Positions 44,481 through 56,814 of a DNA stretch of 64,000 nt are shown piece by piece (the stretch's first letter is position 1; the number at the start of each line of letters is the position of its first letter). A model generated the notes under the pieces. The model was not told the origin of the DNA, made no database searches, and saw only the letters and a program-made list of their open reading frames with translations. Origin of the DNA: Haemonchus contortus (Eukaryota; Nematoda; Chromadorea; Rhabditida; Trichostrongylidae); assembly GCA_000469685.2 (NCBI GenBank), contig LS997562.1, positions 10,058,007 through 10,122,006 on the forward strand, in the 5' to 3' direction. A program made the translations under genes and the position numbers.

Positions 44481-45005
44481 TACTTTTATTTATATTTCGA
44501 CCATATTACATGTGTGATTGTATACATTTTGTGCATGCTATTTTTTATTTTTAGAGTTTTCAATTTGATTTTTTGATGTTGCACGTTTAAAGTGCTAGTA
44601 AGGCGCTCATTTGCCTCCTTGCTTTCTGTTCGGTCGGTTCTACACCCGATTGGAAAAAGAAAATTCCTGGATTCTAAAGGACGGACCATATCACTTTCAA
44701 CCATTTGTTCTGTAACAGATCGAAACTGGTTGCATGGCGCATCTCAGATGAGATAATTCATGACAAATCAATTCCTTCCAGTTCTTTCCAACCCTACCTA
44801 TTAGGGTACTTTTCATCTACCAAAACTGCAAGTCAGAAATGAATTATACGAGCAAGAGCCCGAAGGAAAATAGTAACGCTTTCCCTCAAGTAATTTCTTG
44901 GGCGGGAACTCAGGTTTGCAAATCAAGTTTGCAATCCAAATCGAAGTTAAATGCGTGGCTTACTGTTGAGAAGTTCATATCGCCTATTTCCACTTTCCAT
45001 TACAG

Positions 45006-45176
45006 AGATTGAAGTCGATATTCCATTACAGCCTGATGATCTAAACGTCTCGGTGTCCTCTGGTTCCCACCTCCGCTTTTGGCACCGAAAAAGTTTTTGG
45101 AATTCAACAAAAGAATCAACGTGGTCACGGGAAACAGAACCGGCTCGTTCGTCACTGTATGTGTGAGGCATTTCAA
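45006..45176 (+). CDS. Candidate coding exon, gene unknown
   Basis: After a TTACAG acceptor the frame EIEVDIPLQPDDLNVSVSSG... to PARSSLYV stays open for about 55 residues with mixed, protein-like composition. Possible donors are GTATGT (45161) and GTGAGG (45167). I do not recognise the protein. The opposite strand is also open here. Reported as a candidate only. Confidence 0.3.
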
Positions 45177-45432
45177 TTCAGCTCGCAGCGACGGCGACCC
45201 GAACCCTTTTGCTTATCAGTGTTGACAATCATCGCCGTCGATGTCGCTGACGTCAACGGCGGCTTCTGAAGCCTGCCGCAGCATTACAGGCAGAAGGCAC
45301 TGTTTCTGTTGGCTATTAAGCCTCCATCTCTACTTTGACGTCTAGGCCCCGACGGAACAACAGATAGCTCTAACTTTCAACAATCTTATTGGCGAATCAT
45401 ATCAACCACATAGAAGGTTACTTCCAGTTCTC

Positions 45433-45674
45433 CGTTGTGTTCTGTCGCCCAAGTAGGAGCAATAGTGGGTCGTCCAGCTCACCCAGACACGGCCGATTCA
45501 TTCAACGTCCTCCGCCGGCTAGCGCAGCAGGCAGCAGCCACCGCGCCCAGGACGGGAACCCCCACCCTGTCTCGATTATCGATCTCTCCAACACCGTCAC
45601 CACACTACACAACCGGACACACTGTCACCTTGGGCGCATTACGCCATAGACCAGTGGACATTTCAAGCTTATAG
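45433..45674 (+). CDS. Candidate terminal exon in a GC-rich island, gene unknown
   Basis: Following a CTTCCAG acceptor, a GC-rich frame runs about 80 residues (GRPAHPDTADSFNVLRRLAQ, then a Ser/Thr/Pro-rich end DISSL) to TAG. The phase is compatible with the 45006 candidate exon. A second + frame (RSNSGSSSSPRHGRF) is also open and could be the real one. The family is unknown. Either reading resembles a disordered cytoplasmic tail. Confidence 0.3.
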
Positions 45675-47314
45675 ACCAGCTTTTGACCGCTTCTGACCAG
45701 TATGGAACTGTCCGGAAAATACTGTACCCATTTGTACGGCCATGGCATGTCTGGGTCAAGCGCCCTGGGTTGAGCTATTCGTAAACTGGTTGTTTCCCAG
45801 AGTAACATAGTCCAGCCGAAGCTGGTCGGAATCGGGGGGCAAGCGTGGTCGCCCCGGGACAGTCATCATTTGCGATGTAGTCTCTATCAGTGGTACCCAC
45901 GTAGTACCATGGTCCCCCCGTCTTCTTCGGCATGGTATTATCTTCGCCTTTCCGTGTGTGTAACCAACCAACTTGACAAGCCTTTATAAGAACTTCCTTA
46001 TCTTGGTCGTTATTCGCCTCTCCGCCAAAGTACGTTACGTGCGAAAAACCGTTTGTTCTACGATCGGCCTTCATTGTCACTTTGTTCTTCACTTTGACCT
46101 ATTCCTTACCCATCCCATCACTCAGCAAACTCCTACACTTCCCCAGAAACTTGCTTTCCGTATTCCGATTTTTGGTTTCCGTTCTCTCATAAAGTTACTG
46201 ACTGGAATAGAAGACTTTTTCCCTTTTTCTTTTCTTTTTGACAGATATCAGATCGATGACAACAAATCCCCTTATTTGTGCTTAAGATTTTTGAAATTTT
46301 CTGCTTTCAAATGTCAAAATCGTGAACTCGTGGTAGCTGAGCACTTCTTTTTTCGTTTAATTACGATTTCCGATTTCCGCCCTTCCTTATGATTAGAATT
46401 CTTTCACTTTCTTGATGCTAAGGATTTCCGAGGATTTCTTTTTTTTTTTGACGGTCTGAATAAAATCGAAACATTTTTGCTGCTTTCCTTCATTGATTTC
46501 CGATTTTTGTTTCCATTTTTCACCCTTTCACAAGGTCTGGAACTGAATACGAGATTAGGTCATGACGTTGTTTGCTTCGCTTTCTGCTCTTTGCGCTTCC
46601 CATTGCAGAAATTCTTTTTTGTCAGCGGATTATTACAAGGGGAACTGTCTGTACTGATGTTATTTCTTGATAACAACGTCGGTTTGCGACTTTCGATTGT
46701 ACTAGTTAAAGATCTTAGAATTTCTTGTTTCCAAAGTTTCCAATGCTAATTGCTGTGTATAGTCACACCATAAGGGTCCCATACAGATTGCTGTGTGCGG
46801 GTTTGACGCAGGGGAAGCTAGGGTTCTTCATAGAATCCCGGATTTTTGGATTTGCTTGACACGTGGCAGTTCTCAGTATGGCAGTCGAAAGCATCTGGAA
46901 GAAAAGGTCGCTGGCTTTGTAGTTTCTTTGGAAGCATAGACTCTGTTTCCAGTTGATTATATGGTTCGCATAGCCATTGGATGCTTTGAAAGAAACCAAA
47001 GTCCCGAAGTAGGTCAGTCCTTTGAAACTAGCCTATAAACCTTGGTAGCAACTTGCTGAGCTCTTTGAACTACCCAGATCCGACTTTACAAACTTTTACG
47101 AATTTCTGGTTCTGGAATTTTACGAAAGTATTCTGGTTACGAATTTCTGTTGCTACTGAGGGTAAACAAGTTGCTTTCTCTCCTCTCGGGTTCAGGAATT
47201 GTGTTGGATTGATCCCTTCCGTGAAATGTTGAGTACGGGTTTTGTGCCTGTCTGGGCCCGGTTACACTGTGTAGGTGTATTACTAGATAGTGAATAGAAG
47301 GGACATCGAAATCT

Positions 47315-47425
47315 AGTTGTTTTGGAAGGGATTCGACCCCAGGTAGACAGAGCAGAACACCAAGGCGCTAGAAGACGACTCAATATTCCCTTCTGAAACA
47401 CCCAGTTTGATCTCAGTAGGTCAGA
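47315..47425 (-). repeat. tRNA-like SINE head fragment
   Basis: On the minus strand TCTAGCGCCTTGGTGTTCTGC is followed by GGGGTCGAATCCCTTCC, a B-box arrangement. The remainder joins the unclassified repeat to its right. Confidence 0.4.
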
Positions 47426-47439
47426 GGGCGACTCTGTTC

Positions 47440-47930
47440 CTTTTTCCCAGGCGACTCTGGTCCCGATGGTATACCATTGTCGTAATGAAAGGCTCAGTTG
47501 ACCTAGAATGAACTTGATCCATAAACCCTGCAAGGGATTACAGTTGTCTTTCCATCGGGCGTACAGTCCGTGAAGTTTTCTCGATGCTTTTCCCATTTCA
47601 CATGACGTCTTTCTTGTTTGTCTACCAGATCCATACAAATGGCCATCGTCAAGCAAATAAACACGGAAAATGTCTTCTCTGAGCCGTCTCACGTTTGATA
47701 GCCCCTTTCGAGCCCTTCTCTTCATGGTGAGAGTGTTTTTCCCTTTAAGACTGGAACAAATAAATCTCCCTTGACTGGTTCCCAGCTGAATATCATTTTG
47801 TTCTCTTTGCCGTTTTATACGATCAATCAACATTTCCGATTTTACAGTCAATAAAAGTTTTTCATGTAAAGAGTACTGAATAAATAGAAATGATTGAATG
47901 GAAGAATGGATAAATACTGCGGTTCTCTTT
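47440..47930 (+). repeat. Unclassified interspersed repeat, copy A
   Basis: Shares ordered blocks with 51060-51500: TGACGTCTTTCTTGTTTG, GCCATCGTCAAGCAAATAAACAC, CAATAAAAGTTTTTCATGTAAA and GAATAAATAGA. The middle is diverged. Family and mechanism unknown. Confidence 0.7.
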
Positions 47931-50371
47931 CACATCACCACACTCGTACCCTCTTTCATCAATCGATTCATTCAATTATACCAGTACGAATTCATGAGAG
48001 CTCATGAATTCCTGGTCTGGACGGACTCGTTGCGCCTGATTTTCTGCCCAATGAATGGTTTAGCGATCAGATCCCCAGTAAGCTTACACCTGGGAAAAAC
48101 CATATTTCCCATAACTCTCCTTAACGGATCATCATTGAACGGCGAAAGTCTCGTTTGGGTGATAAGAACCTTCATTTGTCCATTGTCCGGCTTGTCCTGA
48201 ACATGGCACTGCAAACATTTCAATCTCGTTCCCTCATTTTTTTCGGAGACGCCGAGGATGTGGCGCATTCCCGAAAGGACGTCCTTCACACATCCCTCAA
48301 GCATGGCACTTCATAATTTTACTCTTTATTTCTTGAGCGAAGCTGGAAAAGCCTCAAGTGTTCCTAGTTCCTTACCCTCCAGGGATCCGATGCTACAGTC
48401 TATGCCGCTCCAGGGAAGCGCACATTCCATACCTCTCTGACCGGTCGATCGGACTGTGAAACTCATCTGGGAAGTTGAAAATGCTGGCCAACTGACTTGT
48501 CCATTGTGTAAGGACCCAATCAAATGTCAGATAGTTTTGAATGGATGTTGAAGGCGTAGCGCATCCTTAACCGGATTCGGTCGAGGTCAAAACACCCTTT
48601 TTCGTTACTTCGAAACCTTATATCTTATCGAAAATTCCATTCTGCAGCCTTGGATCTTTCCAAGACGATCTGATAAACACTGACTTTGCAGCAGACATGA
48701 CGCGCTACCGTAAGACGCGGATGTTATGTGCGTCAGAATGACATCAAACATCACTTCGACCCGTGGGTTGCGGGTCTTTTCTGAATTATGTTCACCCTAA
48801 TCACAGGTCACGGTGTTCACCGTACAAGGTGTTCGCTAAATGATCCGTTTGTTGTTTACTTAGTCAGGAGTTTATGGTAGTTTTATGAGTGTCAAAAAAT
48901 TCAGCGTTGTTCGTGACGCCTTTTATTTAGTTTATACTTCGTAGCCGTTTTCTTCCTCGTCGGTCTTTTCCGCTTGATTGTAGCTCCTGCTCAAAAGTCC
49001 TTTCTCCTTTCCGAATGTAGCAGTAACTTCTCAGGCCAACGAGAACTAGTGAAGGCCTAGCAAGCCCTTTTTGAGTCCACAGAGTAGTTCTTTTTGCTCG
49101 TTTCTAGATTCAGTGGGCCCGTAACCTTTGTCCCTAATTACCGTACTGTGCGGGATTTATATGGAGTGGGCGGGTCAAGCCGAATCAAGCTGATTACGGT
49201 TATACTGGTGATTGGCTAAGCAGACGGCCTGTGGTCATTGTCATCAAGGACCATTTTGTTCTACCACCTTTTCTACCAACTTTTCGCAGGATACTCGTAA
49301 AATCAATCCCCATCTTTTCACGGGGCTACCACTTCAATGTTCACATGAAAGATACAGAGGAAAAGGTTGGAAGTAAGGGGATGAAGGGCTGTTGGCAGAC
49401 TGCCAGACCCCATGCTTACCGTATCAGCCCGGTCTTCTTCTTCGTAAAGGATAGAAGGCAATCCTGCTCTTTCTGATCTTATGATTTGCTTCATTGAGCA
49501 TCAGATTTGTTGGAAGGCGCTATCAGAATTCTACCGTATTAATACTTCGTCGATTGTGGAACTGCAAACTGGACAATGGCCAGTAAAATTGTTAAAAAGG
49601 ATGAGATGGCTACGGAAAAGGGCTTTTTACGACCTGTATCTTCTAGTTCCTTCCTACGTTAACAACAAAATTAGATAAGGATCGCTCGTCTGCCCACGCA
49701 ACATAAATTGGAAGTACGTAAACTCCGCTTGAGATTGCCTTCTTCTCAGCGAAACTCACTGAGCAACGACTATACTTTGATAGTTCTTCCACCTTTTCTT
49801 GTCAGCCACTTTTCTCGGCTTATCGCAGAGTTTCCACAAAACCTCTCTTTTTCGGTTCCTCTGCTATTCCTCTCTTTGGCCATTTGTTGTTTCAATGCTA
49901 GCAATGAGAGTCTGCCAATTGGGCGATCTGTATGAGACAGCTTTGGGGCGATAGTAAGGGCCTCCGCTGACACATCCGCTGCCCATGCAACCAACCTGGA
50001 TCAAATCTCGCCCAGACCAGCAGGATTTTCTTCTGGAATTGATTATTCGGCTATTGGCTTGTTCGACAGAGATGAACTATGTTAGCTGGTCTCGAGTCTT
50101 TGCAAGTGTTTGTCTGAGCCATGTGAGCAATCGTACAGCACTACAGCTTTGGATGGATGACAATTGCGTCGCGTATCCGATTGAATGTTCTTTCTTAAAA
50201 TTTTCGAAGTTTTCTCACTGGAGCGTGCTGTAAGCAACCGCAATTTGTCATGCCATCGTACCGTCGATTTTCGTTTTTTCCAATTTTTTTATCGCTGATT
50301 GTTTCTGTAACGCAATATCTTCAAACGAGTAGCTGTTTCCAATAATAACCAGATGAGATGATAACGAATGA

Positions 50372-50668
50372 AGCCTTCTGGCGCAAGTCAATCCCGTCTG
50401 TGGAATGCTGCTTCGCATTCGACTTCTATTCAGAGCCGTAGTGGCGGTTTGAATGCGTACGTGGCCCATACAATGACATGCGGTGGGCAGTCGTGCACAA
50501 TTCGTAGCGCTTTTCCTTTTGGACGAGTCTGGTACCAATCAACCATCCCCAAAGGCAGGGAAGGTTCGTTCAGCCTGGACGGCTATCGATTCAGGATTGA
50601 AATACGTAACCGTGCGTGTGTGATCGAGCCCTACTTGCCGCTACTCCACTTCCGCCAGCGATCTCGTA
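50372..50668 (-). repeat. SINE family 1 (complete)
   Basis: On the minus strand the head GGAAGTGGAGTAGCGGCAAGTAGG is followed by the family body through to GTGGAATGCTGCTTCGCATTCGACTTC in reverse. All blocks of the 10390 copy are present in inverse order. Confidence 0.83.
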
Positions 50669-51059
50669 TTTGAGACAAAGGAGGTGGGAAAAGGTGTAGA
50701 GGAGGTTGAAGGTTAACAGAAAGTATAGGTAACATCATCGACTTATGGGTAGTAAGGTGATAGCTACTCATTCAAGCTATTGACTTAACGTAATGGTTCA
50801 GGGATGGGCGGTAGGGGAGCTTGAGGAAAGGTTTGAGGACTGCAAGGTCTCAGTGGAAAGCCTGTGAATACGACCTGTTTCAAACTGATTTGGCAACAGA
50901 ATAGCCGGCTCTTCCAGGATGGAGCTCATCATTACCTCATTCCCATAGTCCACATAGGGAGACTGGAGCTTCCGTAGGACAGACCGGCAAGACTATTCTA
51001 CAGCAGGTCTATGAGTCTATGGTTACCTCTCAAAAACCTGGTTTATTCTTGGCTGGTGC

Positions 51060-51500
51060 TGAACTGTTCGGAGTTTTGATTTTTTTTCGGACTACCGGGT
51101 CCCATGCTGTGGGACTCGTTCACTCCTGCTGGATTCGATCCATAGCCTTACCAACCATACAGTTTCCCGTCAAGTCGTTTTATCAGGTCGATCTTCCCAA
51201 TTCTCACGCTGTCTTTCTTGTTTGCCCACTAAACCCATGCACATCGCCACCGTCAAGCAAATAAACACAGAACAGCGCTTTTCAGTCTCTGGCAGCTAGC
51301 CTTGCAATCTTTACGGGCATCTCAAATGTAGTAGTAGTGGGCGGAGCTTAAATATCCAAGGCAAATTCTTTACAGATCCCATTCAATCAATAACTTCGAC
51401 TGCAATTTGATATTCAATAAAGTTTTTCATGTAAACACTTTGTGGAGGACCGAATAAATAGAGGCCTTTGAGTAAAAAAATCGATAAATATTGAGCCACC
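51060..51500 (+). repeat. Unclassified interspersed repeat, copy B
   Basis: Sister of 47440-47930 in the same orientation (GCTGTCTTTCTTGTTTGCC, CGTCAAGCAAATAAACACAG, TCAATAAAGTTTTTCATGTAAAC, CGAATAAATAGAGG). No conserved open frame between the two. Confidence 0.7.
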
Positions 51501-53604
51501 CGCTGAATTTTTCTTATCGATCTATCCCAATTCTGTGAATTTCACAGGAATTCTTCGTTTCCTGAGAGGAAATTGTGTGAGGGTAGGTGACTCAGCTAAA
51601 CCCAGATGGTCCGAGAACGAACACTTGAATCAGAAGTCTCACCCAGACCAATTGAGTCATTCCAAACTTGGAAACAGCTGTCCCCTGACTGACGGGCGCA
51701 AGTCATTCTTCTGTGGGTTGACCACTCTGTCGAAGGCATGACGCCCTCCGAAAGGAGAATAATGGAAGGGGATGCCTACATTGATTAATTTCTAATTCTT
51801 TATTGTAAATTGAAGATATTTTTCATTTCCTCGTATCCGTTGAATCCCTGGTGGCCGTCCTTTTTTCCTTAAGGTAGATGGGTGCCTTCAAAACGGCATC
51901 AAACACCACCCGAACTCGTTCCCGCTTGGGGGTTCTGTCATAAGCATGTTCTTCATTGAGCGAGCGCCCCAAGGCCTTCGCTCAACTAGATCTTTCATTG
52001 TTTTTTGTGAATGGGAAAATGCGTTTTACTCAAATGACATCATTCTTAGCTCATCAACAATTCATTTTATTTTCTACTGCTGCCTCAGTTAGCCTCGTTT
52101 TTAAATTTCCTCAATAAACAGAATTTTCATTGAATTTATCAGCTTGAACCAGTTTTGCACTAAACATCCGAAATCGCATTTCAACATAAGATCGAGGTCT
52201 TTCATGGAAATTCCCTCTGCGAAGCAGTGGGAGGAGAGAGTGTGGGAGAGAACGGGATTCTTTACAGGAGACCTGTCGCGGAGCTAATCGTTGGAAGCGC
52301 AGAGGCGCCTAGTGATAGTTGGCATCTAGACCCGGAATCCGCCGTGCACTTTGAGACCCATAGAGTTTCTTTAATCAGCTTGATCACCAGTCAATGGCCG
52401 CTCCGCTTAGCGGTGGAGCTGTCACGGCAGGTTGGACAATTCGTCACGAGACGTCCCTGGGTCTCTGTTCACTAGCCGCGCCATAGACTTCCTGCCCTTT
52501 ACCCGAAAGAAGAGCTGAACAGCTGTGAAAAATCTCCTTAATGATAAAGTTTCAGTGAGCAATAGTATTTCCTTTATTCCGTCATGAATGATAACGAATG
52601 AATAGATGAAAGACCAAAGGAGGAAACATCAACTTCACTTTGGTTTTTTCACTTTATAATCTTAGATAGCGATCAGACGCCACCCACGCCATGAAGGCTA
52701 GGACATACTTGTGTTCTGTTGGACTTTACCTGGTCTCTAACGAGAACAGACTGAGGTTCGTACTGTAGATCAGCTATGTGAGCGTGGACCACATCCACTT
52801 CCTCAGCCAATGGTACTTTGCAAGCAAAAATTGGAGGCCCTGCTACTTACACTCTCACTTGAGGGGGGGGGGGGGAAGGAGAGGGGGCGGAGCAATAACG
52901 AGGGGCGGGACTACCGGACTCAAAGGTCTGACTGATAGAGAATGGGTGGCGGTACTTTTCTACGATTTCTCACTGCAAGTGGCAGTGATTCTGCAGCGAC
53001 TAGTGTCCTTGAGAACTCAAACCCATCCCTTCGTAGCGTGCGACTGCGCGCGACCGAGTGCGGCCAGCGCAGTACCCCCATCCATACTTGTTGATAGAGA
53101 TAACGTCTCCGAGTGTCTTTTACAGGGGATCTTAGCTACATTTATAGTTATTGAATACCTTGGTTGAAGTAGATTACGCTTCTGAGCGTTTTGCACATCA
53201 TTTAGCAAAAGCTAAAGTTTTGGCAATCGATTTTACAAAAATGATTGCATCACTATTTTGAAAAGCTGACATCATCCCTGTTTATCTAGGCACGTCCTTT
53301 CACAGACATTGGCTGCAGGGGTGATTCTGGACTGTGAAAACGTGCAGCAGTGGAACTTCCCTCATTGGTTTTTTAAATTTTACTGTTTTGTAGAATACGG
53401 TAGCTATCCGAACTGTATTTGCACTTCAAATACAATTGTGCACTAACATAACTTGGCTGCCTCTATTCTCACATCTGCTACAGCTCCTTCATTGTTATTC
53501 TGTTTCTTTTTCTATCCGATACACTTTGAAAATAGTTCGAAAATTAAAGTGCACTCAGGCATTACCACGACTAATACTTCTCTTTTACTGAAATAGGAAG
53601 ATGG
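51501..53604. other. No supported gene
   Basis: Mixed sequence with a G homopolymer (52863-52875) and a moderately GC-rich stretch at about 52960-53110. No domain seen on either strand. Confidence 0.5.
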
Positions 53605-53905
53605 ACAAAGTGTTCGGGCGAGAATCGATCTCGTCTGAGGAATGCGCCACCGCATGCGACTCCCGTTTAGAAACGTAGTGGCGTATTGGTTGCGTATGTG
53701 GCCTATACAATGAGTTGCGGTGGCCAGCCGACGTGCAAGTCAGTGCTTTTATCCTCTCAGACAAGCCCGGTACCGATTAAGCGACCCCGCAGGGATGGGA
53801 GGCTTGGTTGGCCTACGCGGATATCGACCAGGATTCGAAACCTTGACCATGCGTATGTGATAGTGCGCCAGTTGTCTTTACACTACATTGCCTTAGCTGT
53901 TATCA
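53605..53905 (-). repeat. SINE family 1 (complete)
   Basis: Minus-strand copy with CCAACCAAGCCTCCCATCCC, CCAGTCGGTACC-like spacing, GGATAAAAGCACTGACTTG, GGCCACCGCAACTCATTG and TATAGGCCACATACGCA. First of five copies within 3.5 kb. Confidence 0.83.
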
Positions 53906-54454
53906 TATGTTATGTCATTGGCTAGGGCCTGAGAAAGGTTTGTGATCTGTCCCAATCCTTTTCAATGTTCGAGAGGCCTTTTCGCTCGGATAGGACTTGT
54001 CTAATAGGTTAGCCTTGATGCTGATGACTTTCTCGTGTGATTGGTAAGTAAATAAAGTAATAATTGGTAAATGAGTAAACAAATGATAAAGTTAATAGGA
54101 AATCGAAAGGGCAAAAGTTCAAGGCTGAGACTTATGGTGTGTCAGAACCAGTCCATTGTCATATGACATAACCATTACCTGTGATAGGCGCCTAACGACC
54201 ATCAATCCGCCATACAAGGTGGCAATCTATGTTTCGTTTTTGATTTTTTTTCTAAAATTTACTTTTTATTTACTACACTGTATCTGAAAACAGGTCATCT
54301 TGAGAGTCATTCCCTAGAGTGCAATACTTCCCCCATATGGTTCATCAGTTTGCCAATGAGGCAGTGAGTGAGAAACTTTCAGTCGCGTTTTGTCGTCCTT
54401 TTTTTTTCTTCGCAACCTTCGGATGAGTTTTCCTTCTTGCCTTTCATGTTGCAG

Positions 54455-54602
54455 CCTTGAAAAGTATCACTTGACGAACCGAAAACGACCATTGCCCCGA
54501 CCCGATAACATCGGACCATTCGGCGCCGGCATTGTCGCAAAGAAATGGGCGCATGCTTTTCTTTCTCGTAGACTTTACATTATCAGAAGGTGTTACGTAT
54601 AA
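54455..54602 (+). CDS. Candidate coding exon, gene unknown
   Basis: After TTGCAG only one phase is open: LEKYHLTNRKRPLPRPDNIG, then a GAGIVAKKWAHAFLSRRLY stretch, stopping at TAA 54600-54602. It is more protein-like than neighbouring frames. It has no recognised domain and no confirmed partner exon, and it lies between two SINEs. Confidence 0.3.
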
Positions 54603-54769
54603 TACGATATTATAATCGATCATCAAACGATTACTTTTCAGTTTTGCTCGAGTTTCTTTGAATTTCTTTTATGTCTCCCTTCTAATTAGGTTTTTCTGTC
54701 TCTTTGGTTATCTAAAGCCTTTCTTTGGTACATTTCGCTTATAGATTGTCTCTTTCCCAATTTCATACA

Positions 54770-55040
54770 TCTACAAGGAGCATCACACGAGCATGATCAC
54801 GGTTCGGATCCCGGATCAATATTCGCCTACAGCGACCAAGCATTTCATCTTTTCGGGTCGAATAATTGGTACCATCTGATTGTGAGAAGGTAAAAACATC
54901 GACTCGGCTGGCCACCGCAAGCCATTGGATAGGCCACATACGCACTCAAAGCCCCGTTCCCGATTCTGAGTGGAAGTTGAATACAAAGCGCCTTCTAAAA
55001 ACGGGACTGATTAGGTTCAAAAGACTTTATCCTCTTTATA
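54770..55040 (+). repeat. SINE family 1
   Basis: Contains the B-box region GGTTCGGATCCCGGATC, then GGCCACCGCAAGCCATTGGAT, AGGCCACATACGCACTC and GACTGATTAGGTTCAAAAGACTTTATCC. Confidence 0.82.
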
Positions 55041-55459
55041 CTCTTCAATTCAACTGCATTTTGGTAACTTGCGACTGTTTCTGCTGTCGATTATACATTT
55101 TATTGATGGCTATTCTGATCTTTGCGCTTGTTTTCCCACAATACATAAATTTAGTAATGAAAACAACAAGCATGTTTAGTAATAAATCGAATTTAGAGCT
55201 GTTATTGAAGAATTCAATTGATTTCTTTTGACCCCTAGGTAGGCATTAGTCATTTCTTTTGGTCAAGTATCACCAGAAAAGCTCCATCCTTCGTGACGCT
55301 ATCCATTCTAACTCAATCAACTAATTTTTTCTATTGACGAAATTTCTTTGATCACTAGTGTGCCTCACAAAGAGTATACTTTGTGTGGAGAGAAAAAAGT
55401 TCGCTCCGACTTTTTTTCATCGCGGACTAATCAAGTTGTACTTACTTGCCGTTGATGAA

Positions 55460-55710
55460 CCTCTCAAAGGCGGATGTGGGGTAAGGGGCAAGCGGCACAA
55501 GTACCACCCATGGTTCGGGGATCGAACTCCTGATCGATTTTCGCCTATCCAACCAAACCAGACTCAACTGGGAGAATAAAAGCACTGACTTGTGCATCAC
55601 TGGCTACTGCAATTCACTGTATCGGCCACATATGTAGGCATTCAATGCGCCAAACGCGAATAATTAAGGTCACAACTCTATCCACTTATCTTTTGATGAA
55701 GCTCCTGCAC
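55460..55710 (+). repeat. SINE family 1
   Basis: Head GGTTCGGGGATCGAACTCCTGATCGA, then CCAACCAAACC, GGGAGAATAAAAGCACTGACTTGTGCAT, ACTGTATCGGCCACATA. The tail is truncated. Confidence 0.8.
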
Positions 55711-56099
55711 TTGAAGTCAATTTGCCTAAGGCTCCATGCGCACGGCTTAGTCCGACTCATGAGCTGTTTATTAATGGCTTCTCTTTTCTACTGCTTTCAC
55801 TATTTACCGAACTGACTGCCTACGTTGATAGTACTTCCTTAACGACTATGTATCTATTTCTGTATTGATGCACTTGTACTTATACCCAATACCTATTTGA
55901 TGACGTAAATGAGGTGTTTGTGCTCCCATTTGATTACCTTTTCCTTATCCTTGACGTCAATTCCTTTCTTCGTCCTGTGGGAAGAAAGTGCATACTGTCA
56001 TTTGAAATCAATCATGTTTTACGTAATTACTTGCTGGCTGAGAGCTGCTCAACTGTCGTTCGATGTTATCATTTATACATACTAGTTATATCGACCGAA

Positions 56100-56398
56100 A
56101 GGCGGAAGTGATGTAGTGACAAGTGGCGCTCTATCACACACGCATGGACACGGGTTCAAATCCTAGACCGATATCTGCCTAAGCTAACCGGTTCTTCTAT
56201 CGCTCCGGGGTCAGTTACTACACTCGTCTGGGAGGATAAAAGCACTGACTTGTGCATCGGCTAGCCATCACAAGTTACGTATAGGCCACATACGCATTCA
56301 ATACGCCACTATGTACGATTCTGAATAGACGTCGAGCACGGGGCGCGTCCCTCAGGGACGGGTTCGTCCACGCCCAAAGACTTTATCCTTTTTTGAAC
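56100..56398 (+). repeat. SINE family 1 (complete)
   Basis: Starts GGCGGAAGTGATGTAGTGACAAGTGGCGC, with a B box GGGTTCAAATCC, the GGGAGGATAAAAGCACTGACTTGTGCATCGG block and a tail ending CAAAGACTTTATCC. Confidence 0.87.
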
Positions 56399-56814
56399 TG
56401 TGTTTTTTCATTTAACGTTCATCATATTTAGCTTAATTTCCTCATAATGTGAGGTCCGTTTTATTCATAGGTGCTTATTCAGACATTTTCCCATCTCCGG
56501 GCCATAATTCAAGTATTAGCTCAAAGGAAATTTGAGAAGCAAAGTCGCCCGAGTCGTGAATTTTTGACTGCTCGAATAGATTCAAATCGGAATCAAGTGC
56601 GATTTTTATGCGGGCGGAATTCGTGGTTGCAATCGGGAAATGGATCAACGTGAGAAAACGTTTCCCTTTTTCCCTGGCCTACCTTCCTATTCCTGTCGAC
56701 CTGAATAGTTTTTACCTGACTCCCCTGGTAGGAGAAGGACATCAACTTTCACATAGGTTGATGACCATAATCAAAAGGTCGGAAGTCTGAAGTTCTTTTG
56801 GCTTTTTGCTGTTC

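Larger units (their letters stand above)
42360..45005. other. Intergenic, SINE family 2 pieces and AT repeats
   Basis: After the GOPC 3' end come SINE family 2 pieces (42795 minus, 44090 plus) and the TA/TATTT tract. A short frame at 44836 (MNYTSKSPKEN, ending near a GTAATT donor) has the wrong phase for the 45006 candidate. Confidence 0.5.
45675..50371. other. No supported gene
   Basis: Includes open minus-strand frames at 45605-46092 that are not joined by clear splice sites. Also includes pyrimidine-rich DNA at 46000-46700 and repeat copy A. A perfect-arm short palindrome GAATTCATGAG/CTCATGAATTC lies at 47988-48011. Confidence 0.5.

Noticed and set aside
47192..47851. Longest open frame in the window (219 residues, minus strand)
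   Set aside because: It lies largely inside the unclassified repeat; the sister copy at 51060-51500 shows no matching open frame, and no domain or splice context supports it.
49985..50233. 82-residue plus frame beginning MQPTWIKSRPDQQ
   Set aside because: A second overlapping frame is equally open and there is no splice or homology support.
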